From NCBI GenBank assembly GCA_034437455.1, contig DAOTUB010000299.1, positions 1 to 32,000 on the forward strand: DNA of 32,000 nucleotides, written 5' to 3'. A program made the position numbers and the translations under genes. This document shows, piece after piece, positions 1-8,176 of this stretch. Each line of letters begins with the position of its first letter. The stretch's first letter is position 1. The DNA comes from DAOTUB01 sp034437455. Its GTDB lineage: Bacteria; Chloroflexota; Anaerolineae; B4-G1. The notes under the pieces were generated by a model. That model had not been told where the DNA came from and did no database searches. It worked only from the letters and a program-made list of their open reading frames with translations.

Positions 1-128
1 TGTCAATCGCGCTATTCGCGGCATCATTAACCGCGCTTTTGGTTACCGAAACTTTGACAACTTCCGTCTACAAGTTCTCGTGGAGTGTGGCGGTGGCTGA
101 CTTTACCCCGCAAATCTGCGTAGAGCCC
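1..128 (+). mobile_element. Transposase C-terminal remnant and IS right end (ISL3-like)
   Basis: From base 2 an open frame runs without a start codon to a TGA at 98-100. It encodes 32 residues ending in a basic/aromatic pattern (RAFGYRNFDNFR) seen at the C-terminus of ISL3-type DDE transposases. Just downstream, 106-128 (CCCCGCAAATCTGCG then TAGAGCCC) looks like a terminal inverted repeat, after which the sequence turns into the spacer behind the deaminase gene. The rest of the element lies outside the window, so I cannot tell whether it is intact. The family call rests on the short tail only. Confidence 0.55.
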
Positions 129-163
129 ATTTAGTTTCTTTGGCTTGGTGCACTGTCTATTGT

Positions 164-1540
164 TCAACCAGACACCAACTCCCTCGCAATCCGATTATGC
201 CGCTCGATCACCGGCCCCAGGTCTACCGTCAGCAAACGCCCATCCTCCACCACCACCCGCCCGTTGATGACGGAGAGGTCTACCCCACGCGGGTTGCAAA
301 AGACCAACGCCGCCAACGGATCGTGGAGCGCCCCGGCATAGTCGAGCCGGTTCAGGCGGAAGCCGATCAAGTCGGCGGCCTTGCCCGGAGCGAGTTGGCC
401 GACGTCGTCGCGGCCCAGCACGCGCGCGCCGCCCACCGTCGCCAGCCACAGCGCCTCCTCCGCCGAAAGCCCCGCCGGATCGCCGGACACGCGCTGCAAG
501 AGGAGCGCCATCCGCGCCTCGGCCAGCAGGTGCGACGAGTCGTTGCTCGCGGAGCCATCGACCCCCAGCCCCACCCGGACGCCCTCGTCCAGGTAGGCGC
601 GCACCGGTGCGATGCCCGAGGCGAGCCGCATGTTCGAGCTGGGGCAGTGGCAGACCCCTGTGCCGGTGCGGGCCAGAAGCGCGACCTCCTGCTCGTCGAT
701 GTGGACGCCGTGGGCGTACCAGACGTCGTCTCCCACCCATCCCAGTTCCTCGGCGTAAGCCACCGGACGCCGACCGAACTCGCGCAGGCAGAACTGCTCC
801 TCGTCCAGCGTCTCGGCCAGGTGGGTGTGCAGGTGGACGGAGTAGGAGCGGGCCAGCGCCGTCGCCTCGCGCATCAGGTCGGGCGTCACCGAGAAGGGGG
901 AGCAGGGAGCGACGACGATGCGCAGCATGCCGAACGGCTCCGGGTCGTGGTAGGTCTCGATGGCGCGCTGCGTGTCCTTGAGGATAAAGTCCTCATCCTC
1001 GACGACGCTATCGGGGGGCAGGCCGCCGTCGCTCTCCCCCAGGCTCATCGAGCCGCGGCTGGCGTGGAAGCGGACGCCGATTTCCTGCGCCGCTCGGATT
1101 TCGTCGTCGATGCGGTAGCCGCTCTCGGGGGGATAGATGTAGAGGTGGTCGGAGGCGGTGGTGCAGCCGGAGAGCATCAGCTCGGCCAGCCCCACCAGCG
1201 CGCTGGTATAGATCGCCTCCGGCGTCATCCTGGCCCAGATCGGGTAGAGCGTCTTGAGCCATTGGAACAGCGTGGCGTCCTGCGCCGCTGGCACGGCGCG
1301 GGTCAGGGTTTGGTAGAGGTGGTGGTGGGTATTGATCAATCCCGGCAGGACGATCATCCCGCGAGCGTTGATGACGCGGTCGGTCTCCGCGTGCTCAGGA
1401 TGAGCACGAAGCAGCTCGGCGGTCGGCCCGACCTGCTCGATGACGTTATCCCGCGCGAATAGGCCGCCATCGGGAATGCGCAAGCGGTCGGATTCCATCG
1501 TCACCAGCAGGTCGGCGTTTTTCACGAGTAGGGTTGACAT
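164..1540 (-). CDS. ssnA: 8-oxoguanine deaminase-like amidohydrolase (SsnA/AtzB family)
   Basis: A 458-residue cytosolic metal-dependent deaminase of the ATZ/TRZ amidohydrolase superfamily. Metal ligands are visible: THHH at 71-74, HTH at 238-240, YAHG at 276-279 and the catalytic-type Asp in GLGVDGSASND near 328. The stretches QWLKTLYPIWARMTPEA and GLGVDGSASNDSSHLLAEA are what I associate with 8-oxoguanine deaminase (8-oxoguanine to urate plus ammonia) rather than E. coli SsnA proper. It follows ygfK by 11 bp, with TTAGGAG eight bases before ATG, and is the last gene of the purine locus. In such loci an amidohydrolase of this family sits beside ygfK and xdh, so a purine deaminase role fits. 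The exact substrate is inference: 8-oxoguanine, guanine and a ring-opened intermediate are all possible. The gene symbol denotes family position only. Confidence 0.85.
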   Translation of the reverse strand: MSTLLVKNADLLVTMESDRLRIPDGGLFARDNVIEQVGPTAELLRAHPEHAETDRVINARGMIVLPGLINTHHHLYQTLTRAVPAAQDATLFQWLKTLYPIWARMTPEAIYTSALVGLAELMLSGCTTASDHLYIYPPESGYRIDDEIRAAQEIGVRFHASRGSMSLGESDGGLPPDSVVEDEDFILKDTQRAIETYHDPEPFGMLRIVVAPCSPFSVTPDLMREATALARSYSVHLHTHLAETLDEEQFCLREFGRRPVAYAEELGWVGDDVWYAHGVHIDEQEVALLARTGTGVCHCPSSNMRLASGIAPVRAYLDEGVRVGLGVDGSASNDSSHLLAEARMALLLQRVSGDPAGLSAEEALWLATVGGARVLGRDDVGQLAPGKAADLIGFRLNRLDYAGALHDPLAALVFCNPRGVDLSVINGRVVVEDGRLLTVDLGPVIERHNRIARELVSG

Positions 1541-1551
1541 AGTGTGTGCTC

Positions 1552-4500
1552 CTAAAGGGGTAAGAAGGGCAACGAGGCGGTAACCCCTTTGAGAATCAGG
1601 GCCATCTCGGCGGCCTCTTTCAAAGAGAATGTTCCCGCGAATGGTTTCTTCAATTTCATACGTCTGATTTCAAAATCGGGCGAGAGGCTTATCGTCAGCG
1701 ATGCGTTCTCAAACGTGATCTCGTCGCCGTCGAGAGATAGCCGCGACTCGTTGCCACCCTCCCGTCGCCGGATCGTGTTCCCCTTGATGTAAAAGGCGTT
1801 GTCGTCTTCCCGTTGGAAATCGCGCTCTTTCAAAAAGAGGTTGGGCTTTTCTGCAAACGGCTTGCCGTCGTGGACGCAGAAGGTGGCGCAGTTGCCGCAC
1901 TCGTTGCAGAAATCATCCAGGTTTACGATCTGCCTGGTCTGCTCAACTCGGAAGGTTTCCTCGTCCGTCACCGCCAACTTGCCATTTTCGCAGGAGAGCC
2001 GGGGCAGCGTCAGATTTACCGGCGAGACGAGATAGGTCAAATTGGCCCGGTTGGGGCAGACCTCGACGCACTTGTCGCAGAACGTGGCGCACTGCACGCA
2101 TCGAAGCGCTTCTGACCGAGCCGCTTCCTCGGTCAGCGTGGATTCGATCAGCTCAAAGCTATTGCGTTGGGCCGGCGGGATCGTCTCCGGTTTGTATTGG
2201 GCCTTCCTTCTCGCCCGCTCCCGCTTGACTTGCAGGATATTTGCTTCAGAAAGCTCCGTCGAGCGGGAGGGCGGGCTTTCAAACGGGATGTCAAACTCCG
2301 CGCAGATCGCTTTGGCCGCCCGCAGGCCGTCGGCGCAGGCCGCGATGATGCTGTCTGGCCCCTCGACCACGTCCCCCCCGGCGTAGATGTGCGGCGTGAC
2401 GGTCAGCCCGGTTTCGGGGTCGGCGGCGATGGAGCCATTCTCGTGCAAGGAGATGGCGCTGCCATCGAGGAAAGTCAGCTCGGGACGCTGGCCGATGGCG
2501 ACGATGACGCTGATTCCTTCAGAATCAGAGTCCGTCTCGATCTGGAACTCGCTCCCTGGAACGGGAACCGGTCGCCTGCGCCCGTCCGCGCCGGGTTCGC
2601 CCAGCCGATTCCGAATGCACTCCAGCGCGATTACCCGGCCCTCTTTCAAGATCACCCGGGTCGGAGAGGCCAGCTCTTCCAGGATATTGCCTTCCTCAAA
2701 AGCGCCCTCTAGCTCCTCCTCGTTCGCGGGCATCTCTTGCCGGGTCCGCCGGTAGACGATGGTCGCCGGGTGGCCCGTGAGCCGCTGGGCCACTCGCGCC
2801 GCGTCCATCGCCGTGTCGCCGCCGCCGATCACGAGCGCCTTCGAGCTGAGGTCGAGGTCTTTTCCACGGCGCGCTCGCTCGAGCAGGTCAAGCGCGGCAA
2901 AGACGCCCTCTCCCCCAATCCCTTCGATGAACAGGGGCGCGTCCTTTTGAAACCCGCTGGCGACGTAGACGGCATCAAAGCCGTCCTTCAACAGCTTCTC
3001 CGGCGGCTTGGTGACGAGATGGGATCGCTTGATCTCGACGCCCATCGCCGTGATCCGGTCGATGTCTCGCTGGACGATCTCCCAGGGCAGCCGGAAAACG
3101 GGGACGACGTGCAACATGCCGCCGATCACGTCCTTCGCCTCAAAGATCGTGACCTGGACGCCGTTCAGCGCCAGGAAGGACGCGGCGGCCAGTCCCGAAG
3201 GGCCGCTGCCGATCACGGCCACTTTGTGGCCGCTCTGCTCTTTTGCCGACAGCGTGACGCGCCCTTTTTCCTCGGCGATCCGTTTCAGCGCCCGGATAGC
3301 CACCGGCTCGTCGTAATTGTTTCGGGTGCAGCGGGTCTGGCAGAGATGGGTGCAGACGTAGCCGGTCACGCCGGGCAGCGGGTTGCGGGAGAGGATGACC
3401 TCCAGCGCCCGGTCGTATTCCCCCTGAGCGATCAGCCAGACGTATTCGGGCACGTCCTGGTGCACCGCGCACGGCTCGACGCAGGGAGCGACGATGCAGT
3501 CGAACAGAGCAAGCTCCGATTTGACCTTGGGCGGGCCGTAGGGATGGTAGCTCTTTTTGTAGCGCGGGTCTCGGAGCGCCTGGCCCGCTGCCTGTTCCAG
3601 GTTGACCAACTTGTCCTGGGTCAGTTCGTCCAGGCTGGTCGCGCCTTGGTCGCGCATCTCTCGTTCCAGGTTTTCCAGGTGTTGCAGGAGCCGGGAATAG
3701 CCGCCCGGCTTGAGCAGGTCAGAGGCGGTCGTGACCGGACGAGCGCCGGTCGCCAGGATCGTGTTCACGTTGAGCGCGTCCGCCCCGCCTGCGTACGAGA
3801 CGTTCAGGTCGTCGAACTCCTGGGCGAGTTTGTGGTAGAGGTTGATGGTGATGGGATAGAGCGCGCGGCCCGACATGTACATCTCGTCGCCGGGGAGGTT
3901 CCCCTTGTGGTTCGCCATCGCCAGCGTGTTGCTCAGCTTGACGCCAAAGGTCAGGCCTCGTTCGGCGGCCGACTGGCGGAGCGTCTCGATCAATTCCACC
4001 GCCCGGCCATACTGCAAATCGTGCTCGAACACGCGGTCGGGGATGTGAATCTCCTCAAAGCCGAGGTCGTCGTGGAGGGTGCGCATCATCGTCTCTTTGC
4101 CCAACAGGGTGGGGTTCAGTTTGACCGCGGTGTGCAGCCCTCGCTCTAGCAGGTAGCGGGAGATCTGTTCGATCTCGTCTGGCGGGCAGCCGTGCATAGT
4201 GGAGAGGGTGACGCTATTCGTGAGCCGGGGCGGGATTTCCACGTCAGCGAACTGGGGGAACTGCTCGCGCAGCGTCGCCCGGATGCGGGCGATTTCCTCC
4301 GAGGCGTCGTCCATCCGATCCATAAAGCGCGTCATCGGCGCGCTCTGCACTCCCGCCAGGTCGTAGCCCACGCTCATGTTAAAGATCGTGCCAAAGGGAA
4401 CATCCTCAAAGCCAAGCACGCGGCGCAGGACGTGGATCAGCGCCCAGGCATTGATGTACTCGCGGGCCGACTGCTCCAGCTTAAGCTCCTGCGACCACTC

Positions 4501-4830
4501 GACGTTGTACCCCTCGTCCTCCATGTCGATGCAGGGCCGGGGAATCTCCAGTTCGTCCATCACCTGGACGGTCTTGAGTTCGATAAAGCGTCCGCCGGAG
4601 AGCCAGGCGGAGACGATGTTCTGGGATAGCTGGGTGTGCGGCCCCGCTGCTGGGCCGATGGGCGTCGCCAGGTGATGGCCAAAGAGGTCGTCGATGGCGT
4701 AGGGGCTATCTGGCCTGGGCGTGTAGAACAGCGAGCGGTGAATCCCAAAAATGGACTGGTTCTCCTCCAGTTCTTTTAGGAGCCATTTGAGGAGAACGGC
4801 GAACGGTTGAACGTTCATGGTTTCGGACAT
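1552..4830 (-). CDS. ygfK: YgfK-like iron-sulfur flavoprotein (putative selenate reductase subunit)
   Basis: A 1092-residue multidomain redox protein of the YgfK family, close to its usual length of about 1030-1100. In order: an N-terminal dihydroorotate-dehydrogenase-like barrel (about 1-400), a GltD-type [4Fe-4S] region with CIVAPCVEPC and CTHLCQTRC (about 445-500), an FAD-binding motif IGSGPSGLAAA near 540, an NAD(P)-binding motif VIGGGDTAMDAA near 665, a GGDVVEGPDSIIAACADG FAD signature near 815, and C-terminal ferredoxin-like cysteine clusters CVQCATFCDKCVEVCP and CNECGNCATFC. AAGGAGG precedes the ATG by six bases. The family is named for a role in selenate reduction in E. coli but is found mainly with molybdenum hydroxylases in purine catabolic loci, where it probably passes electrons between NAD(P)H and the purine substrate. 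That role is inferred from context. Confidence 0.93.
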   Translation of the reverse strand: MSETMNVQPFAVLLKWLLKELEENQSIFGIHRSLFYTPRPDSPYAIDDLFGHHLATPIGPAAGPHTQLSQNIVSAWLSGGRFIELKTVQVMDELEIPRPCIDMEDEGYNVEWSQELKLEQSAREYINAWALIHVLRRVLGFEDVPFGTIFNMSVGYDLAGVQSAPMTRFMDRMDDASEEIARIRATLREQFPQFADVEIPPRLTNSVTLSTMHGCPPDEIEQISRYLLERGLHTAVKLNPTLLGKETMMRTLHDDLGFEEIHIPDRVFEHDLQYGRAVELIETLRQSAAERGLTFGVKLSNTLAMANHKGNLPGDEMYMSGRALYPITINLYHKLAQEFDDLNVSYAGGADALNVNTILATGARPVTTASDLLKPGGYSRLLQHLENLEREMRDQGATSLDELTQDKLVNLEQAAGQALRDPRYKKSYHPYGPPKVKSELALFDCIVAPCVEPCAVHQDVPEYVWLIAQGEYDRALEVILSRNPLPGVTGYVCTHLCQTRCTRNNYDEPVAIRALKRIAEEKGRVTLSAKEQSGHKVAVIGSGPSGLAAASFLALNGVQVTIFEAKDVIGGMLHVVPVFRLPWEIVQRDIDRITAMGVEIKRSHLVTKPPEKLLKDGFDAVYVASGFQKDAPLFIEGIGGEGVFAALDLLERARRGKDLDLSSKALVIGGGDTAMDAARVAQRLTGHPATIVYRRTRQEMPANEEELEGAFEEGNILEELASPTRVILKEGRVIALECIRNRLGEPGADGRRRPVPVPGSEFQIETDSDSEGISVIVAIGQRPELTFLDGSAISLHENGSIAADPETGLTVTPHIYAGGDVVEGPDSIIAACADGLRAAKAICAEFDIPFESPPSRSTELSEANILQVKRERARRKAQYKPETIPPAQRNSFELIESTLTEEAARSEALRCVQCATFCDKCVEVCPNRANLTYLVSPVNLTLPRLSCENGKLAVTDEETFRVEQTRQIVNLDDFCNECGNCATFCVHDGKPFAEKPNLFLKERDFQREDDNAFYIKGNTIRRREGGNESRLSLDGDEITFENASLTISLSPDFEIRRMKLKKPFAGTFSLKEAAEMALILKGVTASLPFLPL

Positions 4831-4850
4831 GCGCTTCCTCCTTAGCCTGC

Positions 4851-4966
4851 GTCATTCCGAGCGACCGCAGGGAGTGCGGACGTCTCGCGTCCGACGGAAT
4901 CTCTTGTTGTCGAACTTGGAGATTCCTCGACTCCACTTCGCTACGCTCCGTTCCGCTCGGAATGAC
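4851..4966. repeat. MITE-like palindromic element, copy 1
   Basis: A 116-bp element filling most of the spacer between ygfK and the molybdenum subunit gene. Perfect 13-bp terminal inverted repeats GTCATTCCGAGCG (4851-4863) and CGCTCGGAATGAC (4954-4966) bound it. The right half, with GGAGATTCCTCGACTCC and CGCTACGCTCCGTT, recurs almost unchanged in the element at 16902-17034. It has no coding capacity. It lies inside the presumed operon, so it is probably transcribed and could fold into a long hairpin between the two cistrons. Confidence 0.85.
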
Positions 4967-4991
4967 GTTATAGTGAAATCTCCTTGTAGTG

Positions 4992-7268
4992 TCAATCTTT
5001 GCTCGCCAGCCCTCGCAACACCCGTTCTGGCGTCAACGGCAACTCGTCGAACCAGACCCCCGTCGCATCGTGGATCGCGGCGACCAACGCCGGGGCCAGC
5101 GGGATGAAGGGCATCTCGCCCATCCCTCGCGCGCCCCACGGACCGCGTGGATCGGGCTGCTCGACGATGATGGATTCGACCCGCTCCGGTACGTCGCTGA
5201 TGGTGGGGATCAGATAGGTGCTGAGGTTCGGCGTCAGCACGCGCCCGCCCTCGACGACGAAATTCTCGCACGTCGCCCAGCCCACTGCCTGCACCACGCC
5301 TCCCTCGATCTGCCCCTCGATCTGCTGCGGGTTGATCGCCTGGCCCACGTCGTCGGCGCAGACGACGCGCAGGATACGCAACTCGCCCGTCTCGGTGTCG
5401 ACCTCCACCTCGACCGCCTGGGCGACGTAGCCGTAGGCAAAGTTGGGTGTGCCGAAACCGGTCTCTGGGTCGAAGGGAGTGGTCTTGGGGGCCAGGTAGA
5501 TGTGCTCGGCGACCGTGTGGTGTCGTGGGCCACCACACGACACCGCGGCGGGCCGATCTCCAGGCGCTGAAGCAGCGCCCGCTTGCCAACGCTCCAGCGC
5601 CCTTTCCGCCGCTCCTCGGACGGCGTTGCCCGCCATGAACGTCATGCGCGAGGCGGAGGTAGAGCCGGAGCTGCCGGGGCTGGCAGCGGTGTCCGAAGCG
5701 ACCAGGCGCACGCGCTCCAGCGGCAGGCTCAGCGCCTCGGCTGCCATCTGGAGGATGACGAGGTGGGCGCCCTGTCCCACGTCAGCGCTGCCGATGTAGA
5801 CGGTGGCCTCTTCGATCTCTGTGTCGCCCCGCAATTCGATCTTGGCCCAGCAGTTCTCCTGGTAGCCGAAGGAAAAGCCGACGTTTTTGAAGGCGACGGC
5901 GAAGCCACGGCCTGATGCGTGATTCGTACTGCGTGATTTTGGTTTTTGCCAGTTGGCGGCGCGGGCGCATTGCTCGGTGACTTTTACCAGGCTGACGCCG
6001 CCGGGGAGGGGGGTGCCCATCGCAGTCAGGCTTCCCTCGCGCAGGAGGTTCTTGAGGCGGAGTTCTACCGGGTCCATCTCTAGCGCCTGGGCCAGCTTGT
6101 TCATCTGCATCTCGGCGGCAAAGATGGCCTGCGGCGCGCCAAAGCCGCGAAAGGCCCCGCTGGGCGGGTTGTTGGTGTAGACGCCGTCCACGTCCACTCT
6201 CACGTTCGAGATCTCGTAGGGGCCGGTGCAGGTCACGGCGGCGTTGCCGAGGACCTTGTTCGTGGTGTAGCAGTAGGCCCCGCCGTCGGCCACGACCTTT
6301 ACCTCCGCCGCGACCAGTTTGCCCGCGCGGGTGGCTCCCCATTTGCAGTGGAACCAGACGGGATGGCGCTTGCAATGGCCCAGGATCGATTCCTCCCGGC
6401 TCCAGACGATCTTGACCGGCGGAGGAAGCGGAGCGGCGCGTTGCAACTTCCAGGCTGCCAGCGCGAGCACGATCTGCACCGACATATCCTCGCGTCCGCC
6501 AAAGGCCCCGCCGATGGCCGGATAGATCACGCGCACCCGCTCCGGCGGGAGGTCGAGCGCGTGGGCGATCTGCTGCTGATCCTCCCACGTCCACTGCCCC
6601 GCGACCTCGACGGTCACTCGCCCTTCATCGTCGACGTAGGATAGCCCCGCCTCCGGCTGGAGATAGACGTGCTCCTGGGCCGGGGTCCAGTACTCGCTCT
6701 CGACGATCGCGTCGGCGGCGGCCCAACCGGCCTCCATATCTCCCTTGTGGATCTGGTGGTGGCTGATGAGGTTCCCTTCAGTGCAGAGTTCGGGGTGGAT
6801 GTCGCTCGGCTGACGGTGGGGGTGGAGCTGGACCGCGCCCGGTTCGAGCGCTTCGAAGGGATCGCTGAGGATGGGCAGGTCCTTGTATTCGACGCGGACG
6901 AGATCGCGGGCGCGGATGGCGGCTGCTTGGGTCTCGGCGACGACGAGCGCGACCTGGTCGCCGACGAAGCGGATCACGTCGCCGCCGGGGTTCGACGAGC
7001 CAGGGCCGCACAGCACCGGCTGGTCCGGCGTCTGCAAGCCGTACTCGTTGACCGGCACGTCTGCTGCGGTAAAGACGGCGACGACGCCGGGCGCGGCCTC
7101 CGCCTCTGACGTGTCGATCTGCAGGACGCGGGCGTGGGGCCGCCCGGCAAAGAGGATTTTGGCGTGGAGCATCCCTTCCATCGCCAGGTCGCCGGGGTAT
7201 TTCGCCTCCCCGGTGACTTTGGCGCGGGCGTCCACGCGGCTGATGGATTGGCCGATGGCGCGAGTCAT
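4992..7268 (-). CDS. Molybdenum-binding subunit of a xanthine-dehydrogenase-type hydroxylase
   Basis: A 758-residue molybdopterin-binding large subunit of the xanthine dehydrogenase family, near the usual length. Visible family motifs: GAFGGRED near 255 (first Mo-cofactor loop), GAFRGFGAPQAIFAAE, DPVELRLKNLL, GSADVGQGAHLVILQMAAEAL, and GARGMGEMPF near the C-terminus with the catalytic-type Glu. GGGAG lies five bases before the ATG. It needs the FAD/[2Fe-2S] partner encoded at 10763-12250; unusually, five other coding units separate them. Neighbours ygfK and the SsnA-family deaminase suggest a purine (xanthine, hypoxanthine or urate-level) hydroxylase or reductase like XdhD. Whether it carries the labile selenium of selenium-dependent hydroxylases cannot be seen; no selD, yqeB or yqeC lies in the window. 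A hairpin-encoded stretch near residues 575-585 looks inserted. Confidence 0.9.
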   Translation of the reverse strand: MTRAIGQSISRVDARAKVTGEAKYPGDLAMEGMLHAKILFAGRPHARVLQIDTSEAEAAPGVVAVFTAADVPVNEYGLQTPDQPVLCGPGSSNPGGDVIRFVGDQVALVVAETQAAAIRARDLVRVEYKDLPILSDPFEALEPGAVQLHPHRQPSDIHPELCTEGNLISHHQIHKGDMEAGWAAADAIVESEYWTPAQEHVYLQPEAGLSYVDDEGRVTVEVAGQWTWEDQQQIAHALDLPPERVRVIYPAIGGAFGGREDMSVQIVLALAAWKLQRAAPLPPPVKIVWSREESILGHCKRHPVWFHCKWGATRAGKLVAAEVKVVADGGAYCYTTNKVLGNAAVTCTGPYEISNVRVDVDGVYTNNPPSGAFRGFGAPQAIFAAEMQMNKLAQALEMDPVELRLKNLLREGSLTAMGTPLPGGVSLVKVTEQCARAANWQKPKSRSTNHASGRGFAVAFKNVGFSFGYQENCWAKIELRGDTEIEEATVYIGSADVGQGAHLVILQMAAEALSLPLERVRLVASDTAASPGSSGSTSASRMTFMAGNAVRGAAERALERWQAGAASAPGDRPAAVSCGGPRHHTVAEHIYLAPKTTPFDPETGFGTPNFAYGYVAQAVEVEVDTETGELRILRVVCADDVGQAINPQQIEGQIEGGVVQAVGWATCENFVVEGGRVLTPNLSTYLIPTISDVPERVESIIVEQPDPRGPWGARGMGEMPFIPLAPALVAAIHDATGVWFDELPLTPERVLRGLASKD
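5515..5544. repeat. Hairpin inside the Mo-subunit gene
   Basis: Stem GGTGTCGTG (5519-5527) pairs with CACGACACC (5536-5544), and an overlapping alternative pairs GTGTGGTG (5515-5522) with CACCACAC (5531-5538). On the minus strand it codes for about residues 575-585, within a low-complexity stretch (SCGGPRHHT) between the conserved Mo-domain parts ERALERW and YLAPKTTPFDPETG. It may be a small repeat insertion tolerated in frame; this is inference from lack of family-like sequence there. Confidence 0.45.
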
Positions 7269-7277
7269 GGGTTCTCC

Positions 7278-7327
7278 CTGTATTGAATACAGTGCATTCT
7301 ATTGCGCAAGTTTACTGTACATTGTAA
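7278..7327. promoter_or_regulatory. Palindromic operator-like site upstream of the Mo-subunit gene
   Basis: CTGTATTGAATACAG (7278-7292) is palindromic with 7-bp arms around one base and lies next to the Shine-Dalgarno of the gene starting at 7268. A second, imperfect dyad TTACTGTACATTGTAA (7312-7327) shares the CTGTA core. The 83-bp spacer (7269-7351) is the longest one on this side of the accessory cassette apart from the repeat-filled gap, so the Mo-subunit gene may have its own regulated promoter. No convincing -35/-10 pair was found. Confidence 0.35.
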
Positions 7328-7351
7328 TCGTGCCATAGTCTCAGTCCTTAA

Positions 7352-7921
7352 CTAAAGCTTTTTCAAATCTCGCAAAGTTTGAGTTAAAGTGTCAGCAGAT
7401 TTCTGTACGTCGTGGATGTATTTGTCGTTGTTGAACCTCTTGAAAACCCGCTGCAAATGGTGCAAGTTTTCCCATCTTTGTGCAAGCGAAAGCTGTGTAT
7501 TGATCAATATGTCTGTCTCGCCTGGCTTCAAGACTCGAATGTAGTCTTGGTGATAAATAGCATCACGCTTAAACGCCTCAGCTACCATTACTACTGCGTA
7601 TGATTGCGGCCAGTGCTCGCGCTGTTTTCCAAGTTCATAGTGCAGCGATTCCACGGCTTCTTGGTCAAACCTCCGCCTAAACTTCACTTCCACTAGAAAA
7701 GCATTTGTTATATCCAGTTCAACTACCAGTAGGTCGGGGAGATACCGGAGTTGCAAGGGAAGGTTCAAGCCCAAGTACTGCCGCATATCAATATGCTTGA
7801 TCTCAGCGAATAGTTCTTCAATGCCCAAGCGTGTAACACGGTATCCTCCTCTCTCGAAAAGAGCCATCAGCAAAGTTTGTGTGACCTGACCTTTGATTAT
7901 ATTCGTGAATTCCAGCGTCAT
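7352..7921 (-). CDS. PD-(D/E)XK nuclease-like protein
   Basis: A 189-residue soluble protein that I do not recognise by name. It has the layout of a small PD-(D/E)XK nuclease fold: an N-terminal helix with a Gly-Tyr turn (GQVTQTLLMALFERGGYRV), then LPDLLVV with P62-D63, and FLVEVKF with E78-x-K80, each in predicted beta strands separated by about 15 residues. The C-terminal half is helical and basic. AAAGGA sits five bases before the ATG. The gene is visibly more AT-rich than its catabolic neighbours and is the last member of the accessory cassette at 7352-10756. Such folds occur in restriction, repair and toxin proteins and also in inactive homologues, so nuclease activity is unproven. Confidence 0.6.
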   Translation of the reverse strand: MTLEFTNIIKGQVTQTLLMALFERGGYRVTRLGIEELFAEIKHIDMRQYLGLNLPLQLRYLPDLLVVELDITNAFLVEVKFRRRFDQEAVESLHYELGKQREHWPQSYAVVMVAEAFKRDAIYHQDYIRVLKPGETDILINTQLSLAQRWENLHHLQRVFKRFNNDKYIHDVQKSADTLTQTLRDLKKL

Positions 7922-8001
7922 ATTATTCCTTTAGCAGAGAGTGCCCAACTCGATCTTTTTCCCCTATACCGAACAGTGGGTCGGTGGCATATTGAGTCTG
8001 T

Positions 8002-8176
8002 TCATTCCCCAATCGCCTGTCGAATCCAATTTCGCGCAATCTCGTGTTGTGACGAGTACGCCTTCCAAACCTCCGCGGCCCACTCGTGCACGCGCGCGGC
8101 AAGATCTGCCTCGCTCTCGGCATCGTGGATATATCGAATCGTCAGCGCGCTCCGTATGCTCTTTCTCTTCCATCAT
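8002..8176 (-). pseudogene. Small ORF broken by a one-base frameshift
   Basis: Two consecutive ATGs (8174-8176 and 8171-8173) inside the 3' end of the 582-aa gene open a frame beginning MMEEKEHTERA. After about 12 codons the protein-like frame shifts by one base into a stretch ending EIARNWIRQAIGE and a TGA at 8002-8004. The downstream part is amphipathic, with regular codon usage (LTIRYIHDAESEADLAARV), and has no start codon of its own. The whole span is 58 codons plus one base. It may be a decayed gene, an assembly or read error, or a C-terminal extension of the 582-aa protein reached by a -1 shift at its stop codon. No function recognised. Confidence 0.45.

Noticed and set aside
140..1462. 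Long plus-strand frame opposite the deaminase gene (440 codons)
   Set aside because: It is Arg/Val/Gly-rich with no family motifs and mirrors the GC-rich codons of the clear deaminase gene on the other strand.
2737..4149. 470-codon plus-strand frame opposite ygfK
   Set aside because: Antisense shadow of YgfK, which has full-length domain motifs; no ribosome binding site or protein-like pattern.
7923..8123. Possible UGA (selenocysteine) read-through of the 582-aa gene stop
   Set aside because: The in-frame continuation is Arg-rich and not protein-like; a different frame carries the protein-like signal. No SECIS-like structure was evident.
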